From Mansonella perstans (Eukaryota > Nematoda > Chromadorea > Rhabditida > Onchocercidae), in assembly GCA_037074765.1 (NCBI GenBank), contig JBAMDO010000562.1, positions 434,001 to 498,000 of the forward strand: a stretch of 64,000 nt of DNA. The letters run 5' to 3'. Shown here one piece after another: positions 36,901 to 49,224 of this stretch. Position 1 is the first letter of the stretch; every line of letters starts with the position of its first letter. The position numbers and the translations under genes are program-made. The notes beneath the pieces are model-generated. The model had not been told where the DNA came from. It ran no database searches and saw nothing but the letters and a program-made list of their open reading frames with translations.

Positions 36901-39900
36901 AATTCCAGTCTCTAACATTTCCTCTCGATATTTTTTTTTAAGTCTACGTTTTAAAGTGATGTTCGAGAGTTAATCAAATGATATCAAATTGGGAGTTACA
37001 CTCGCGAATTTCAAAAATTTTCTCAAAAGTGGTAAACCTAACTCATGTATGTCTTTTATTGTTCACGCTGTGATTTACTCCAGTTGGACTTCACGAATAA
37101 TTCAAAACGAATGAATTGTAATATATATCATATACCTTGGTCAATCACACTATTTGGTGCACAGTGCATCATTCGTCCCTCAACTACTCGGCCATATTGA
37201 GCCGAATAAATAACCAATCTTTTGTTTTGTTTACAGTTCAATTGCATTGTTGATCCTTCGCAAAATGATTCTTCATCAAATAATACTTGAAATTATTTAA
37301 ATTGTAAGTAACAACAGATAAGTGGTATTAATGGGTAAGGGCGACTTAATGGTAGGTAATAGTTATGGGTAGGTATTTTTCCAACATGGTATCCACTTTG
37401 TAACAAAGAATTTTCTTTCTTGAAATCTATCACGTTGATGCCACGTTACAATTGCTATCATTAATTTGTTTTAAATTTTAATTTATATCTATTAATTTCG
37501 TAAAAAATTGTTAAGTTCAAGCAAAAAAATCAAAACCTGAAAGAAATCCCGCAAATTAAAACCATTCAAGTTACTCACCTGGCCTGCATTTATAGGACAC
37601 CTGAAGATATTTTGAAGTATCTGGACATGGATCCGTACCAAAAAATGATGACCTTACCATTATTTTACATTTTCTCTTGTTACGACATTGTTCCAAAACT
37701 TTCTAGAAATTGAAATTGAGAGCAGTGAAGAAATTTAAATATTTTTTTGAAAGCATTGCTGCTTCAATCAGTAAATAATCACTTATTTCTCACGGCAAAC
37801 ACTTTATTTTCCTTGCTAATGAATCAATCCTATTCACACCGATCTGCTCGTTTCCGTAATCTTAGTAAAAAACAAAACATCTCATCGAAGTCAATGCCAA
37901 CTGTCCATTTTCTCTAAAGTCGGGAAGGATTCTGTGAAATGCTATCCTTCTTCAGCTATTCATATTATTTTCCTACAATAAACAAACTTTTTTTTGAACA
38001 CACCGCTCAGATATGGCAAGGTTTATTGTCACTACTCATTTTTTTTTGTTAGAAACTGAGGTCACATCAAATTTGTTAAAAAATCTCCAAAAAAAAAAAC
38101 TTGAGAAGTGATAGAGTATTGTTAAAGAGGTACGTATGAATTTTTTGTACTTTAATTCTCATTTATCTTTGAAATTTCAAAAGTGAAAAATTCGATTTTT
38201 AGCTGAAAAACTTTCAATGAAGGCAGCAAAATTTATGAATTCCTAAAATTTATAATCTCGAAAGCTAAAGGTTCTACAGAGACAAATTTTTTCACTTCAT
38301 CATTGATTTCTTAGAGTCAATTTGCACACAATTTTATCAATCTTTTACTTCGTGTTACCTTCCGGCTAATTATTTATATCTTATTTATGCGTTGTGCACG
38401 CATTTGATTTCATTCATTGCCAAATGAAATAGTTGCCTAAAGAGGAAAAAATTGAATTTCTGAAGAGATTATTGAAACAAGAACGATTACATCAATTAGA
38501 TGCTTCTAAATCACTTAATTAATTCATAGACATAACAGTATATCGTTTAGCTTTGATCAACACCTTCAAGATGACAGAGAAGTACTATACAACATTATAA
38601 GGCCTTCTTTTCAGCCTTAAAAAAAAATTTACGGTGAGCTATGAACCTTTGCGTTATATCAAGTGGGTTGATCTGTTTTGGAAAATACTTTACTGTTGAC
38701 TGAATTAATTTCCTGAAACCTTTAACTGCGGTCTGAAAAATAATTTCTCAAGAGCCATCATCGTTCGAACAAAAGAACTTTAAGTTACCGCACGATGGTG
38801 GCAGGTATCATTTTACAAAGTAGAATAATGACTAACACGATTTGAGTTTTCTTAACTTTTTAAAAAGAATGAGAAAGCAAATTCAAAAAAACTTGCGCCA
38901 TTTTTCAGCTTAGTTCTCAAAAAAATCAAACTTCTTTATAATTCAACAAAAAAACTATTGAAAAATATAATTAATTAAGAATTAATCAGCCACTTATTAA
39001 AGTCTGGTCTGATATATTCCTAAAATTTCCTAATATTCATTGCTTTTCATACGTTTTTAAAAAACTTTTAATCAAATTAAATGAAAAATATCATTATAGT
39101 TATTTAATACCAATTCAACCATAAGCAGTTTTTGAACTTTAATCAACTAAATTCGTATCAACTAAAAAAGTTTCAATATACTAATTCTTTTGCAGAATCT
39201 TTTTCTTCTAGTCCAAATTTTTGGAATTTGTTTTTGCAAAAATTTAACTAGCAAAAAAAAAAAATAACAAAATCGGATGCAATTTATTCTTTGTTGAAAT
39301 AAATGTTATTAATGATCGGAACTTAATGAATTGTCAACTAAACCGATTATTTCCCGTTGCTTTTAGATAATTACAGTAATTTCAAATTCTGTTTGGAAAT
39401 TCATTACATTATAGCGGCAAAGATTTTAGTTATTGAGAGGGAAAAATGATTTAAGGATGTAAAGGAATCTTCAATAAGTAAATAAGCAAGGGACTGATTT
39501 CAATCCTACGAATCTTTTGGAAGTCTCAAATGTCTTGGCTCTTAGTTAAGTCTTTACACTTAACGGACTTAAAAATCATTCATGCAACTGGAATGACAGA
39601 AAAAAAAATATCATCACAAAGTTTTCAACTTACCGTGTGAGCATCCATTACATCACAACTGATGTCTTCATTGGTCAGAATTTGATGTTTTGTATTAGGT
39701 GATGGGCAAAGTTGATCGCTTGGTACCAAACGGCCGTAAAAGATATGTTCAAGCAAAATTTGGGTATTTTTCGGGCAGTGCAATGTAATCTGTTCATCAT
39801 CACACGCTTGCACCAAATTATTCCTCAGGCTTTCCATCATAAGAGCTGCAATTCGAGGATAAATCAAATGATTAATTAAAACAATACTAAAGAGTGACTG

Positions 39901-42077
39901 GGTTTTGAAACTAGAAGTACATCTCGATTATAAACTTCCTGAAACAATCTGTTTGAACGCTAAAATTATTCCAAATTACTAGCCAGTCTCTTTCTCTCTG
40001 CAAGAATGATCAACAAAACTAAGTTTCAATAAAGAGTTAAAAATGGCTTTTGCATAGCCGTTTTTGAAATGGATAAGAATGCAAGAAGTCAAGAAAAATT
40101 AAATAGTAAATTACTTCGAACTTTAAAATAAGTTTTTTTTGAGTTTAATTTTATAGCAATGTACAATGCTAAGTAAATATTCTATTTTGATTTTTATAAT
40201 CTTAAAAAAGTGCATGAAGCTTAACAGTGAAATCTCCACAGAAAATGACTTTGTCTTCCAGAAAGCTCTTCCAGATTTCAGTTTTAGACTATCATCAAAT
40301 TTGCGACAGATGTAGTGTGTCAGCTTCTTTCAAAATTATAGACTTTTTCCTGGTAAAGAAAAGAACTGGATTTGATAGTATATGAATGGTGTGAAAGATA
40401 AAACAGCTTAATAAGTGTATTTCATTGTGAAGAAATCATTGAAATCTGATATGAAGTGATAAATGGATTTGATGAATTAGTTCTCATTAAATTTTTTGAT
40501 GAATTACATCCCATTTCATTTTGCAAAATGAGAAGAGAAAGTCGCAGCTTCTCGAATTGAATGCTTGTATAATCTAAATATACGACTTAATGTTATTTAT
40601 TTAAAAGATCTATACATTATGTTACACCAGAGAATGTATCTAATTCCTATTGCTTAGACAATTATCAACTATCTTCCACAGAAAAGTCCTAAAATTATCA
40701 AATGGAATTTTTTAAATTATTCCACAACGAATTTATAATTTGATAAAATAATAATGTATAGAAAAAAAAAGGAATTCGGCTAGAAAAACCGTTGACTCTT
40801 TCATTATTTAGAGTTCTTTTCCATCACGAACAAAGTTTAAATCTTTCATTTTAAAATGAATTATTAAAACAAAAGTCGGCCAAAGTGCAAATTTCTTGTT
40901 ATTACTTACAAATTATTATCCCATCATCACTCATAAAAATGGCCTAAAACTCATAGAGTATTGAAAGGTAGGGTGAATACCCAATGTGCCTGGAATTTTT
41001 ACAATACTGGAACGTAAAATAAGGGAGTCTTCTGTCTTCTAAGCTGTCTTCTAAGCTCGGTAATGGGTGGCAAGCTAACAGAGATGCTATAGCGATTTTA
41101 TTCTCAGAAGGTTCAGGAAATCCTTTGCTGCTGAAATCAATTTGTATGGCAATTCTTAAGTCGAAAATCCTAGAATTTTCTTCCCAACCGTGAAGTAATA
41201 ACTGTTTGGATTACAAATTCATTTTAGTTTTCTAAACAGACAAAATTTTATTTTGTTACTGACACATATTTTCAAAAAAAAAAACTCGGAAATTATTTTT
41301 TGTAATGAAAAAATTGATGAATGGTTTTCAGAAAAGAAAAAGAAAAATAAATTATTATATGGCTATTTTAAGGAGAAATTATTGAGGAGCAAAGAAAAAG
41401 AGCTGTAAACTTTATAGCAGTTTTTCTCATTCTTTCGTCTTGTGGGAAACGAAGCAACTAAATGATTCGCTTTCTTTTGCTTAGCTTTTATTTTCCTAAA
41501 TAATTTCTCTCTTGGCCTGTTAAAGGAAGTTACAGTGTTTGTCTTCAAACTTTTTATTCCACCTTATTGATATTTACACCATCAACTGTTTTATTCCACA
41601 TTCCATCTCATCATTAAGCTCATATTGCTTCCGACTTCGATATTCTAAATTTATTAGTCAACAAAAGACTTGACTATTTGTTCTTAATTTGAGAGCCATA
41701 GCATATTTTTTGGTTACAGAATTTTCGTGCCTAAACTTTGCTGCACATGGCAAGAGGTGCATTCAAGTTTTCGAAATAAGAGTCTTAAAATCTCTCAGCT
41801 TGATCTCAGAAAATTCTCGATCTCAGTAAAATAGAAGTATATATCGAGCGCACATGACATTTTGTTCGTATTATCCTTTTGTATTCAATCTCTCTATTGT
41901 TCTCAACAGATAAAATCACAAAATATGTGAAATCTATGAAAAATTGAACGAACCGTTGATAATTTCAGGATTGACGTGACTGGATGTTGCTAGGGCCATT
42001 ATTGTTGCTGTTGCTGTTGCTGTGGTACTAAACCAGCCAAGTGTGCTCATTGTTACAGAGAAAAGCACAATAAGCAT
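33910..42077 (-). CDS. eva-1: EVA-1, SUEL-type lectin single-pass receptor, 10 exons
   Basis: Orthologue of nematode EVA-1 (EVA1 in mammals), a cell-surface receptor that in C. elegans acts with SAX-3/Robo in Slit-dependent axon guidance. Exons: 42077-41954, 39845-39634, 37702-37579, 37285-37136, 36069-35929, 35569-35502, 35227-35089, 34961-34800, 34586-34383, 34037-33910; in phase, 483 aa. Residues 1-25 form a signal peptide (MLIVLFSVTMSTLGW) followed by an Ala-Thr repeat. Two SUEL/galactose-binding lectin domains are seen: the first (about 56-153) with ACDDEQITLHC, FFGTDPCPDTSKYL and VSYKC; the second (about 158-250) with FCEGSTMQLNC, CRIVVDDVHF and GIQKYLSLIF. A transmembrane helix (about 379-402) is followed by CCRREMKRK and a short Ser-rich tail. 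Length and domain order match the C. elegans protein. Exon 1 is joined by phase and context over a 2.1-kb intron. In the second domain the usual terminal Cys is replaced by Leu at the exon 5/6 junction. Confidence 0.92.
36233..36563. mobile_element. Foldback element with 72-bp inverted arms in an eva-1 intron
   Basis: Arm 1 (36233-36304) and arm 2 (36492-36563) are reverse complements over 72 bp with one mismatch, separated by a 187-bp spacer. Arm 1 begins AAAAAATACATTTGTGGCGG. No transposase or target-site duplication was recognised. The near-perfect arms in AT-rich intronic DNA fit a recent MITE-like foldback insertion or inverted duplication. Confidence 0.75.
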
Positions 42078-43268
42078 GAATATTTGGAGACCAAAATTTG
42101 AACTTTCTGCTTTTTCAAATTCTCAAAGAATCAGAAATCTTCAACGCCTTCATTTGTTATGATAATTGTATAAAATTTGCCACATATATTTTTGGCTCTA
42201 ATTAAAGTTTTTAGCTTCCTTACAACCGAAAATTAGTTTCGAAGAATAGAATATTTCGTAGAATGTAAATATTTAAATTAGGGGAGGAACGAAAAGAAAT
42301 AACAGATATGGGGAAAGAAAAATGAGGACAATAACAGCTGTTCAGAAGTATTTTCTATTACATTGTAGTAAAAACACTAAGACATTCACTGCGATCAAAT
42401 TATAGCACAAAAATATTTGACAAAAATGGGTCAAAAGATGAAAACAAAAATGATATGAAATGTTGGAAACTCATATGAATAGAGATTCCATCGAATATGG
42501 TATCGATTGGTCCTTCATTGCTCCTGATCACTTCACTAATGATGATAAAGTAATGGTAATGCTTAACGATGATCATGATAATCATAACCTATGATAACAA
42601 TAAATTGTAATAAGTTAACTGCCTCAAAAAACACAAATGCTAGCAATAATAGTGCCTAAATGAGATCTTCGAAGCATTAACCATAAATCAACCCAAAACT
42701 TTCTCTGTAAAAATTGTCCGAATAAGAGAAAGTGAAAAAATATCGACAAACAGATTGGATCAGCCAAATCCGTCAGCATTAAATCACCCTTCGCAATATT
42801 ATAATCAGCAATGGGCGGGACATGATATAGCTTCATATTAGTTGCTAGAGTTGTAAAAACAGGTAATATCATATCAGTACTAGTGTGTTTTCATTTGACC
42901 TTATTCTTTTAGCTAAAAAAGAAATTATAAATGAAAGCTAAATTCGTCCTCAAAACTTTTTGGGAGCCCAGTAGTACTTTCTATATTGTGAAAACTTTTC
43001 ATTTTATTTTGGTGCTCAATTCATCAGCCATTACTGAAATATTTTAAAAGTGAACCAGCAGTTGTTATGATAGTATCTTTCTTTTTAGCTACAATTACTT
43101 CTTTTTTATTCCAAAGTCAACAGAGCCTTACGAAGAAAGAAAAGGGCAAGATTTATTTGGGACATCGTAATGTAACGCACGCCAACTAAATCATTTGTTT
43201 CATTCGAATTTTCAAAATTGCTTTTCAAATAAATGGGAACTTCTTAGTGTTTCGTGAATGGATGGGAT

Positions 43269-43556
43269 TTCTCGCTTAAAATTGAAATATTTAATTGATG
43301 CAACTCAAACAGAGGATTTCATTTGGCCAAGTTTGTTAATATTATAACAAATTTAAAGCGTTTGGTTTAATGCTTCAAATTAATCGACAAATTCTTTGAC
43401 AGCTCTCTTCCTATATTTCATTTTCAGCTCAATTTCTCTACAGGACGGGAGTCCAAAACAAAAAAATTAAAAGATAAGGAAATTTTTCAAAAATTCCCTT
43501 AACCGATGATAACTTCTCGATTAAAATTGAAATATTCAATTGATGCAACTTAGACA
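43269..43556. repeat. Diverged direct repeat, about 45 nt, two copies
   Basis: TTCTCGCTTAAAATTGAAAT continuing ATTTAATTGATGCAACTC at 43269-43314 recurs as TTCTCGATTAAAATTGAAAT continuing ATTCAATTGATGCAACTT at 43512-43556. Confidence 0.75.
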
Positions 43557-44792
43557 GATAGATTGTGTAATGAATGAAAGAAAAGACGAAGATTTATTCT
43601 TATCAGACCCTTCCTTTTCAGAATTAAGTTGAAATTAACAAAATAATGTCCACAGATAGCAAAATGACTATTTTTCTTACCACTTTTATCCAGTCAACCA
43701 TACTGTTATCATTTGCATATTTGCTGCTATTCACATCATCTTCAGTAGGTTAATTTCGAAATTTATTTTTGTTAATCAGAATATTATATGAAATTGAGAA
43801 TTGAGGTAATCATTACAAAATTTTTGTGCTTTCGCTTTATTTTAATCATTGAGAAAGGATTTAAAAAAGAGTAAAATTTTCATTATTTTTATCAAAGTGT
43901 CATCATTTAAGAATGCTTCGCTTTTGGTAAATTTAGATTCAAAATATTTGAAATAAAATTATAGAGAGCAAATTAGACTGAGCGCTATTATTTATGTTAG
44001 GATGAGAGAAGAACTCTCAGACAAAAGCTTTTCTCACAAAAGTTAAGCATCCTAACATTGCCGCATATTAAAAACATACGCAAGTTTTAATAATGATTAA
44101 TCTATTCTGACTTAAATATTTTAAATTCAAATTCTCGAAAAGTATTTTTAAATGCAAAATTTGTTGACGCAAATAATAAAATAAATTTTCCCATTTATTT
44201 GCAAATTTTTAAAAATTTATTTCTGCTATACTATACAATGGTTATTTAGGTATAAATTTACGAAGTTTAAAACCAAAATTGCCATATGCTGATAATTTAA
44301 CGTGTCAACTGAACTGAGAGTAAACATGTTTTGAAGAATTTTGATGAGACTATTTAGGTACTATTTTGAATTATCAAATAAAATTTAAAGTCCGTCTGCA
44401 CTGCTACCACTAAAATAACCAGATTCCTGTCCATAATATCCCAACTAATATCTCTAAGTATTTTGATCAAGTAGAGTTAGCAAAAGGTCTCTGGATACGG
44501 TATCTGGAACATATTTAGATGAAAAATAGTTTGAAAGTTGTGCTAGGGAAAAAGTATTTGAAGTATATTTGTAGCAGAGCAACAAGTTCAATTAAACATG
44601 CAAACTTGAAGGGAAATTTTATGATATAAGACGGAAACAAACTAAACGATATGCCAGTAAATGAGCAAATAAAATGAAATTCTGAATGAGTAACAGACAT
44701 CGAGAAACATACATTTGTTTCGAGGCGTATCCGGAAAATACAGGGAAAGATTGGAATAAGAAGATAGACTTAATTATCAACAACATCTTCTT

Positions 44793-45002
44793 TTATCTCT
44801 TCAGTTGGAAATGAGTTTTGAATGACAAAGCTTTCTTCGGTGTCCACTCAATGACAAAAGTCAATTCAACATTCATACAAATGCTTTGAAATCCATAAAA
44901 AGGATAGGAAGAGACATCATCAGTCCTATACCTATATCTATTCAGTGAAGCGTAACAAACTGAAAAAGATAAAAAGAAGTAAAAAACTATCGATGTTGAC
45001 AT
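44793..45002 (-). CDS. Hypothetical small secreted protein (weak)
   Basis: A 69-aa open frame begins with a good signal peptide (MSTSIVFYFFLSFSVCYA) followed by an Arg/Tyr-rich segment, SLNRYRYRTDDVSSYPFYGF. A spliced form is possible, because ATATAG|GTATAG lies within it. No family was recognised and no supporting neighbour is seen; chance is a real possibility. Confidence 0.25.
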   Translation of the reverse strand: MSTSIVFYFFLSFSVCYASLNRYRYRTDDVSSYPFYGFQSICMNVELTFVIEWTPKKALSFKTHFQLKR

Positions 45003-47949
45003 TTTGTTCACGCATTTTTGATATTTTGCGGGATCATTTACTACTTATAATGTAAAGCAAAAAAAACATTATATGAAGTCTTTAGAATCATTTTTAATAA
45101 TGAATATCAAGAGCAAATTGCCTATTAGAAAATGGAAAATAATAAATAACTTATATCCAATGTGAAATTTAAAGAAAAGTACCTTATTCGCTTCATAAAT
45201 TAAAAGAAAGTCTCCGCTCAGCTAATATTATTCTAAACAATCTTCTAAAAGCAAAAATTTATTAACTTAGGAAAAATTATCCATTTGTGTTTAATTTGAA
45301 GTCAATCACTCCATACCATATTTTAAACACTTGCTGCACAGATATCAACTGATACCCTCGTAGTTAGTTGTCAACGTTAGCCTAAGTCTGACTTTTATTT
45401 TACTAATAGATTTTCTCTTTTAATCTTTGCGTCTTTGTCACATCTTTAACATTGATTGAATTACTGAAAACAAAATTTGAATAAATTTTGTTGAATTTCA
45501 GAATAAATAACTATGGTAATTATAAATTCTAATTCAAATCAATGTTTTTTTCAATTTTCGCCTGCCATTAATAATCTACTTCAGTAAGATGAATTTAGTG
45601 AGATTTATGCCAGCATAATTTCAAAAATCCTAAACGTTTTTTACAAACCAAACTTTTAGATTCTTTGCGAATTTTTGAAGCAGGTCCGAAAAAGATTAAA
45701 ATTCCTTCAACAGATTTTTTTAAAATAAACCGTTTTAACAATTATAAAATCAACAACTTCGGTACTAGTCATCAAAAAAGTGTTGTTCTGTCTAATCCAA
45801 GCAATATTACACATTGCAAATTGCATTTCTTTGGAATGCTTTCGAGTAGAGAAATTTGACCACAATTATTTTTCATGAAAAAGAAAATTTCAGAAATGCA
45901 TTTATTAGATTGGACTGCAAATGATTAGACTAAAAGCAGCCGCTCTAGATCAGAAAAGGCGAACCAGAGTGCTGTCGAACAGATTAAAGATAGTAAAGTA
46001 AATTAAATCTTTACTTACTCTTGAAATAAAAATGGCGAAGAATGAAATAAAGCAAAAGAATAAAAGCAAAAGCGTGTAATTAGGGAGTATAAAAGGAAAT
46101 TTCTTCACTTGCTGCAATCTTAAAAGCAATAATGAGGAAAAGTTTTATAAAAGACAAAATTAAATTTCAATGGCTTTATTCAGTTGTAAATTTCAGACAC
46201 GTCAACAATAGCTCAAAAAGATTCCCTGCAGGCCTAAGGTATTCCAATATCTTTGCAAGCAGTGGTCATTTATTGAAATTTGGGAAATAATTGCCTTTCA
46301 TTGATTAAGCATTAGGGAGATGAACGTTTTTGTAAAAATAATTAATGAATGAAGAGAAAAAGTTGGACAATAAGTAATTATGCAAATAAACATTACTCCA
46401 TCATTTTTCATGTCATGTTTGTCAGACAAAACATGTAATAATGTGATGAAATTTTTAAAACTTAACAAGTTACTAAATTCAAGAAAAAATAGCTTGCACT
46501 TAATCACATGAAGTTCTTATTAAAATCGAGAACAGCAAATTGACTTCAAAATATGTGCAGTTTTTGCTAATGAAGGAAGAAGTATAGGTCATTGTCATTT
46601 TTTTAAAGTGATTTATCGCAGCTGTTGCTATGGAAATCAAAAAAAATCTTGATGGTCTACTACCGTGCAATAAAATATTAGTAAGATTACTCAATTACAC
46701 TGGGCTCTATAATAACCATTAATAAATAAGTTATTTATCTTGCGATAAAGAAGAAGAAAAACATGGAAAAAGAAATGAGTCTAGAAAAACGGAATAAAAA
46801 ATATCTAGTTTATGACACTTAAATTAAAATTCAAATCCAAAGTCCATCTTTGGATTTTTAGGATTTGAATAATAGCAGAATAAAAGTTTCAAAATTAGTT
46901 AACTAGATAATAAAAAGGAATTGAGGTACCAGTTTGCAGATCGTAGTGGATGACCCATCAATAGCCTTGTAGGAAATAAAATCAAATTTAATTAAATTAA
47001 TTTTAAAATTCAGAACACAGAAAAATCCATTCGTTATATAAGTAAAAAAATGGAAAGTACTTGCAAAAAAAATGCTGAAAAGAAGGAACGCTAATCATAA
47101 TTGAAGACTTATTACCTGTTAAATACTCAATTTTCAAGATGGATTTCATTTTTGTCTTGGATAATTTCTGTATTCTTCATGATTCAGTCTAGCAATGAAT
47201 AATTCATCATAAATAATTAAAGAATCTTGGATAGTTCAATCATCTCATTAATACTTAAATAACATTCAATCCGTAATCAAACCATATCGCTGATGGTCAT
47301 TCAAAACATACTCCTGACTTTTGTTCCCATCGAAACCATCATCTGAATTACTTTGATAATTCAGTCTCCATAACCTCAATATTTTTTCTCACTTTTTTTT
47401 ACTTGTTTTTCACTCAGTTTCACTTATATTTTCCTTACTTTCTTGCTGACTTTTTTGCGAAAAAGTATAGCAACTACTCACTGTATCAAAATTTATTCAA
47501 TTCACTTCACTTTCGTAATCAGACATATTCATTTGGTGAAAGTCTCACTTTGAAAGATATAAGTGCTAATATAACTTTCGCTCTATGATTGTTTATATTT
47601 CTGATCTGAATTGAAATTCACGAGTTGAGCTAATAATTGTGTGGTGGAAAGAACAAAAGCAACCGTAATGAATTGAACAATTTTGTTCTGATTTCAAAAT
47701 TATACTGATAAGTGTCAGTATTGAGCAAGTATTATAATTTGACACTACAAACATCACAAATGCTCAAACATCAATGCTGTTTACATCACTTTTAATAGTA
47801 CTATTCCACCTTAAGTTTAATTATATTTGCAAATTTGTTTTTGTTGTTGTATCATTCTTTATCTCTAAATTTGGATTGAAGATAATGCTTAACTAGCATA
47901 AAAGATGGCTAATAAAAATTGCAAAATATGAATACGGTAACGACTGTGT

Positions 47950-48132
47950 TTATTCATCTTCTGTAGGATGCACATGATATCTCCAGCTACATTGTTTTTC
48001 ATAGAAAAAGGTTACTGCTTTGAATAGGCTTAGATACTGGTGCACCAAGCTTTCGTTCCTGTTCTTTCTGGCACTTTTAATCGACTCATCAAAAAATAAA
48101 ATGTACTGGAGGGTGGAGAGAGAGCTCAGCAT
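47950..48132 (-). CDS. Hypothetical 60-aa ORF (weak)
   Basis: ATG-to-stop frame whose codons are less AT-rich than the flanks (begins MLSSLSTLQYILFFDE, ends HVHPTEDE). No signal peptide or known motif. It may be an unspliced fragment of an unrecognised gene or chance. Confidence 0.25.
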   Translation of the reverse strand: MLSSLSTLQYILFFDESIKSARKNRNESLVHQYLSLFKAVTFFYEKQCSWRYHVHPTEDE

Positions 48133-49141
48133 GAGTGGAATAATGAATAATTAAATGAACTCTAAAAAATTACTCTTCCTAAACATTTTCTTTTGTTTCA
48201 GTAAAATAATGCACCTACGATTCCTATCCAAAAGTTTCTATTTTTAAAATTAATCTACTAAAATAACTCTTATTGCTGAGCCAAAATATATCATATCATG
48301 ATACACTTTTTACATAAGGAAGAACTTCACCACAATCTCTATTAGTGAATTTTTTTTTTTTTAAATCTAAGGAAATCAAACAAACTAGAACCATTTGGGA
48401 GTTAATAACTCTTTTATTACTTTTATCAGTTCATATAATTAGATAATGCAGTTTTCGAAAGTCATTTAGAATTTCGGCAATTCTCACCATAGGGAAACAC
48501 ACATGACTGGATAAAAATGTTGAATGCGAATGCCATTGTAGTCCATAAATCTTCGAATCTATTAAATTGCAAAATAAAAACAACTTGAACATTACTAATA
48601 TTTACAACAAAAGATAATGGTTGAAGAGAGTAAATAATTAAACCAATTAATAAATGGGAAGAAAAGACTTCAACATTTCAACACTGCAACTCACAATTTG
48701 GTTAACTGCTGCATAAAAAAGATAACTGTAATATAAATGTTTATGGGAAAATCTAGCAGCCAATTAGAAATATGAGATTTCGAATACTACATTAACCAAT
48801 AAGGAATTGGGCATTTTTCCGGAAGCTATTATCTTTCAAGATATTATTACGTGATGTTCATCCAAGATGCAAGCTATCTACTTAGTTCAAACTTTCGAAC
48901 TAACGACGTCTTTGATTAATGCTAGATACAGTGAACTGAAATCATAAAAATATCAGCATCACCTTCTGGATAAAAATTATGAAATTTTGAAGAAAATTAA
49001 CATATTTATACATACAATGGATCACGAAGCAGAATAGAACCATTTCTACAAAAAACAGAACAAAACTGCTGCCTGTAGAATTTGACCGTTTTCGGCCGAA
49101 TCAAATCAGTCAATTATCATTGACTATTGCTTAGTTGTTTC

Positions 49142-49164
49142 ATTTGACATTGAAAATGTCAAAT
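49142..49164. repeat. 10-bp hairpin downstream of the EPT1 stop
   Basis: ATTTGACATT, loop GAA, then the exact reverse complement, about 60 nt 3' of the TGA on the minus strand. It lacks the conserved quartet and apical AA of a SECIS element. Confidence 0.7.
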
Positions 49165-49224
49165 TATGAATCATTCACATTCATAATCGTTATTAGCCGC
49201 ATTAGCATCGTGATAAGAATTCAT

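Larger units (their letters stand above)
42078..49224. other. Long intergenic stretch, eva-1 start to ept-1 end
   Basis: Mostly AT-rich with no recognised gene. It contains two weak minus-strand small ORFs (44793-45002, 47950-48132), a plus-strand signal-peptide-like ORF ending at a GTAGGT donor (43646-43744) and a diverged direct repeat (43269-43314, 43512-43556). Confidence 0.5.
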
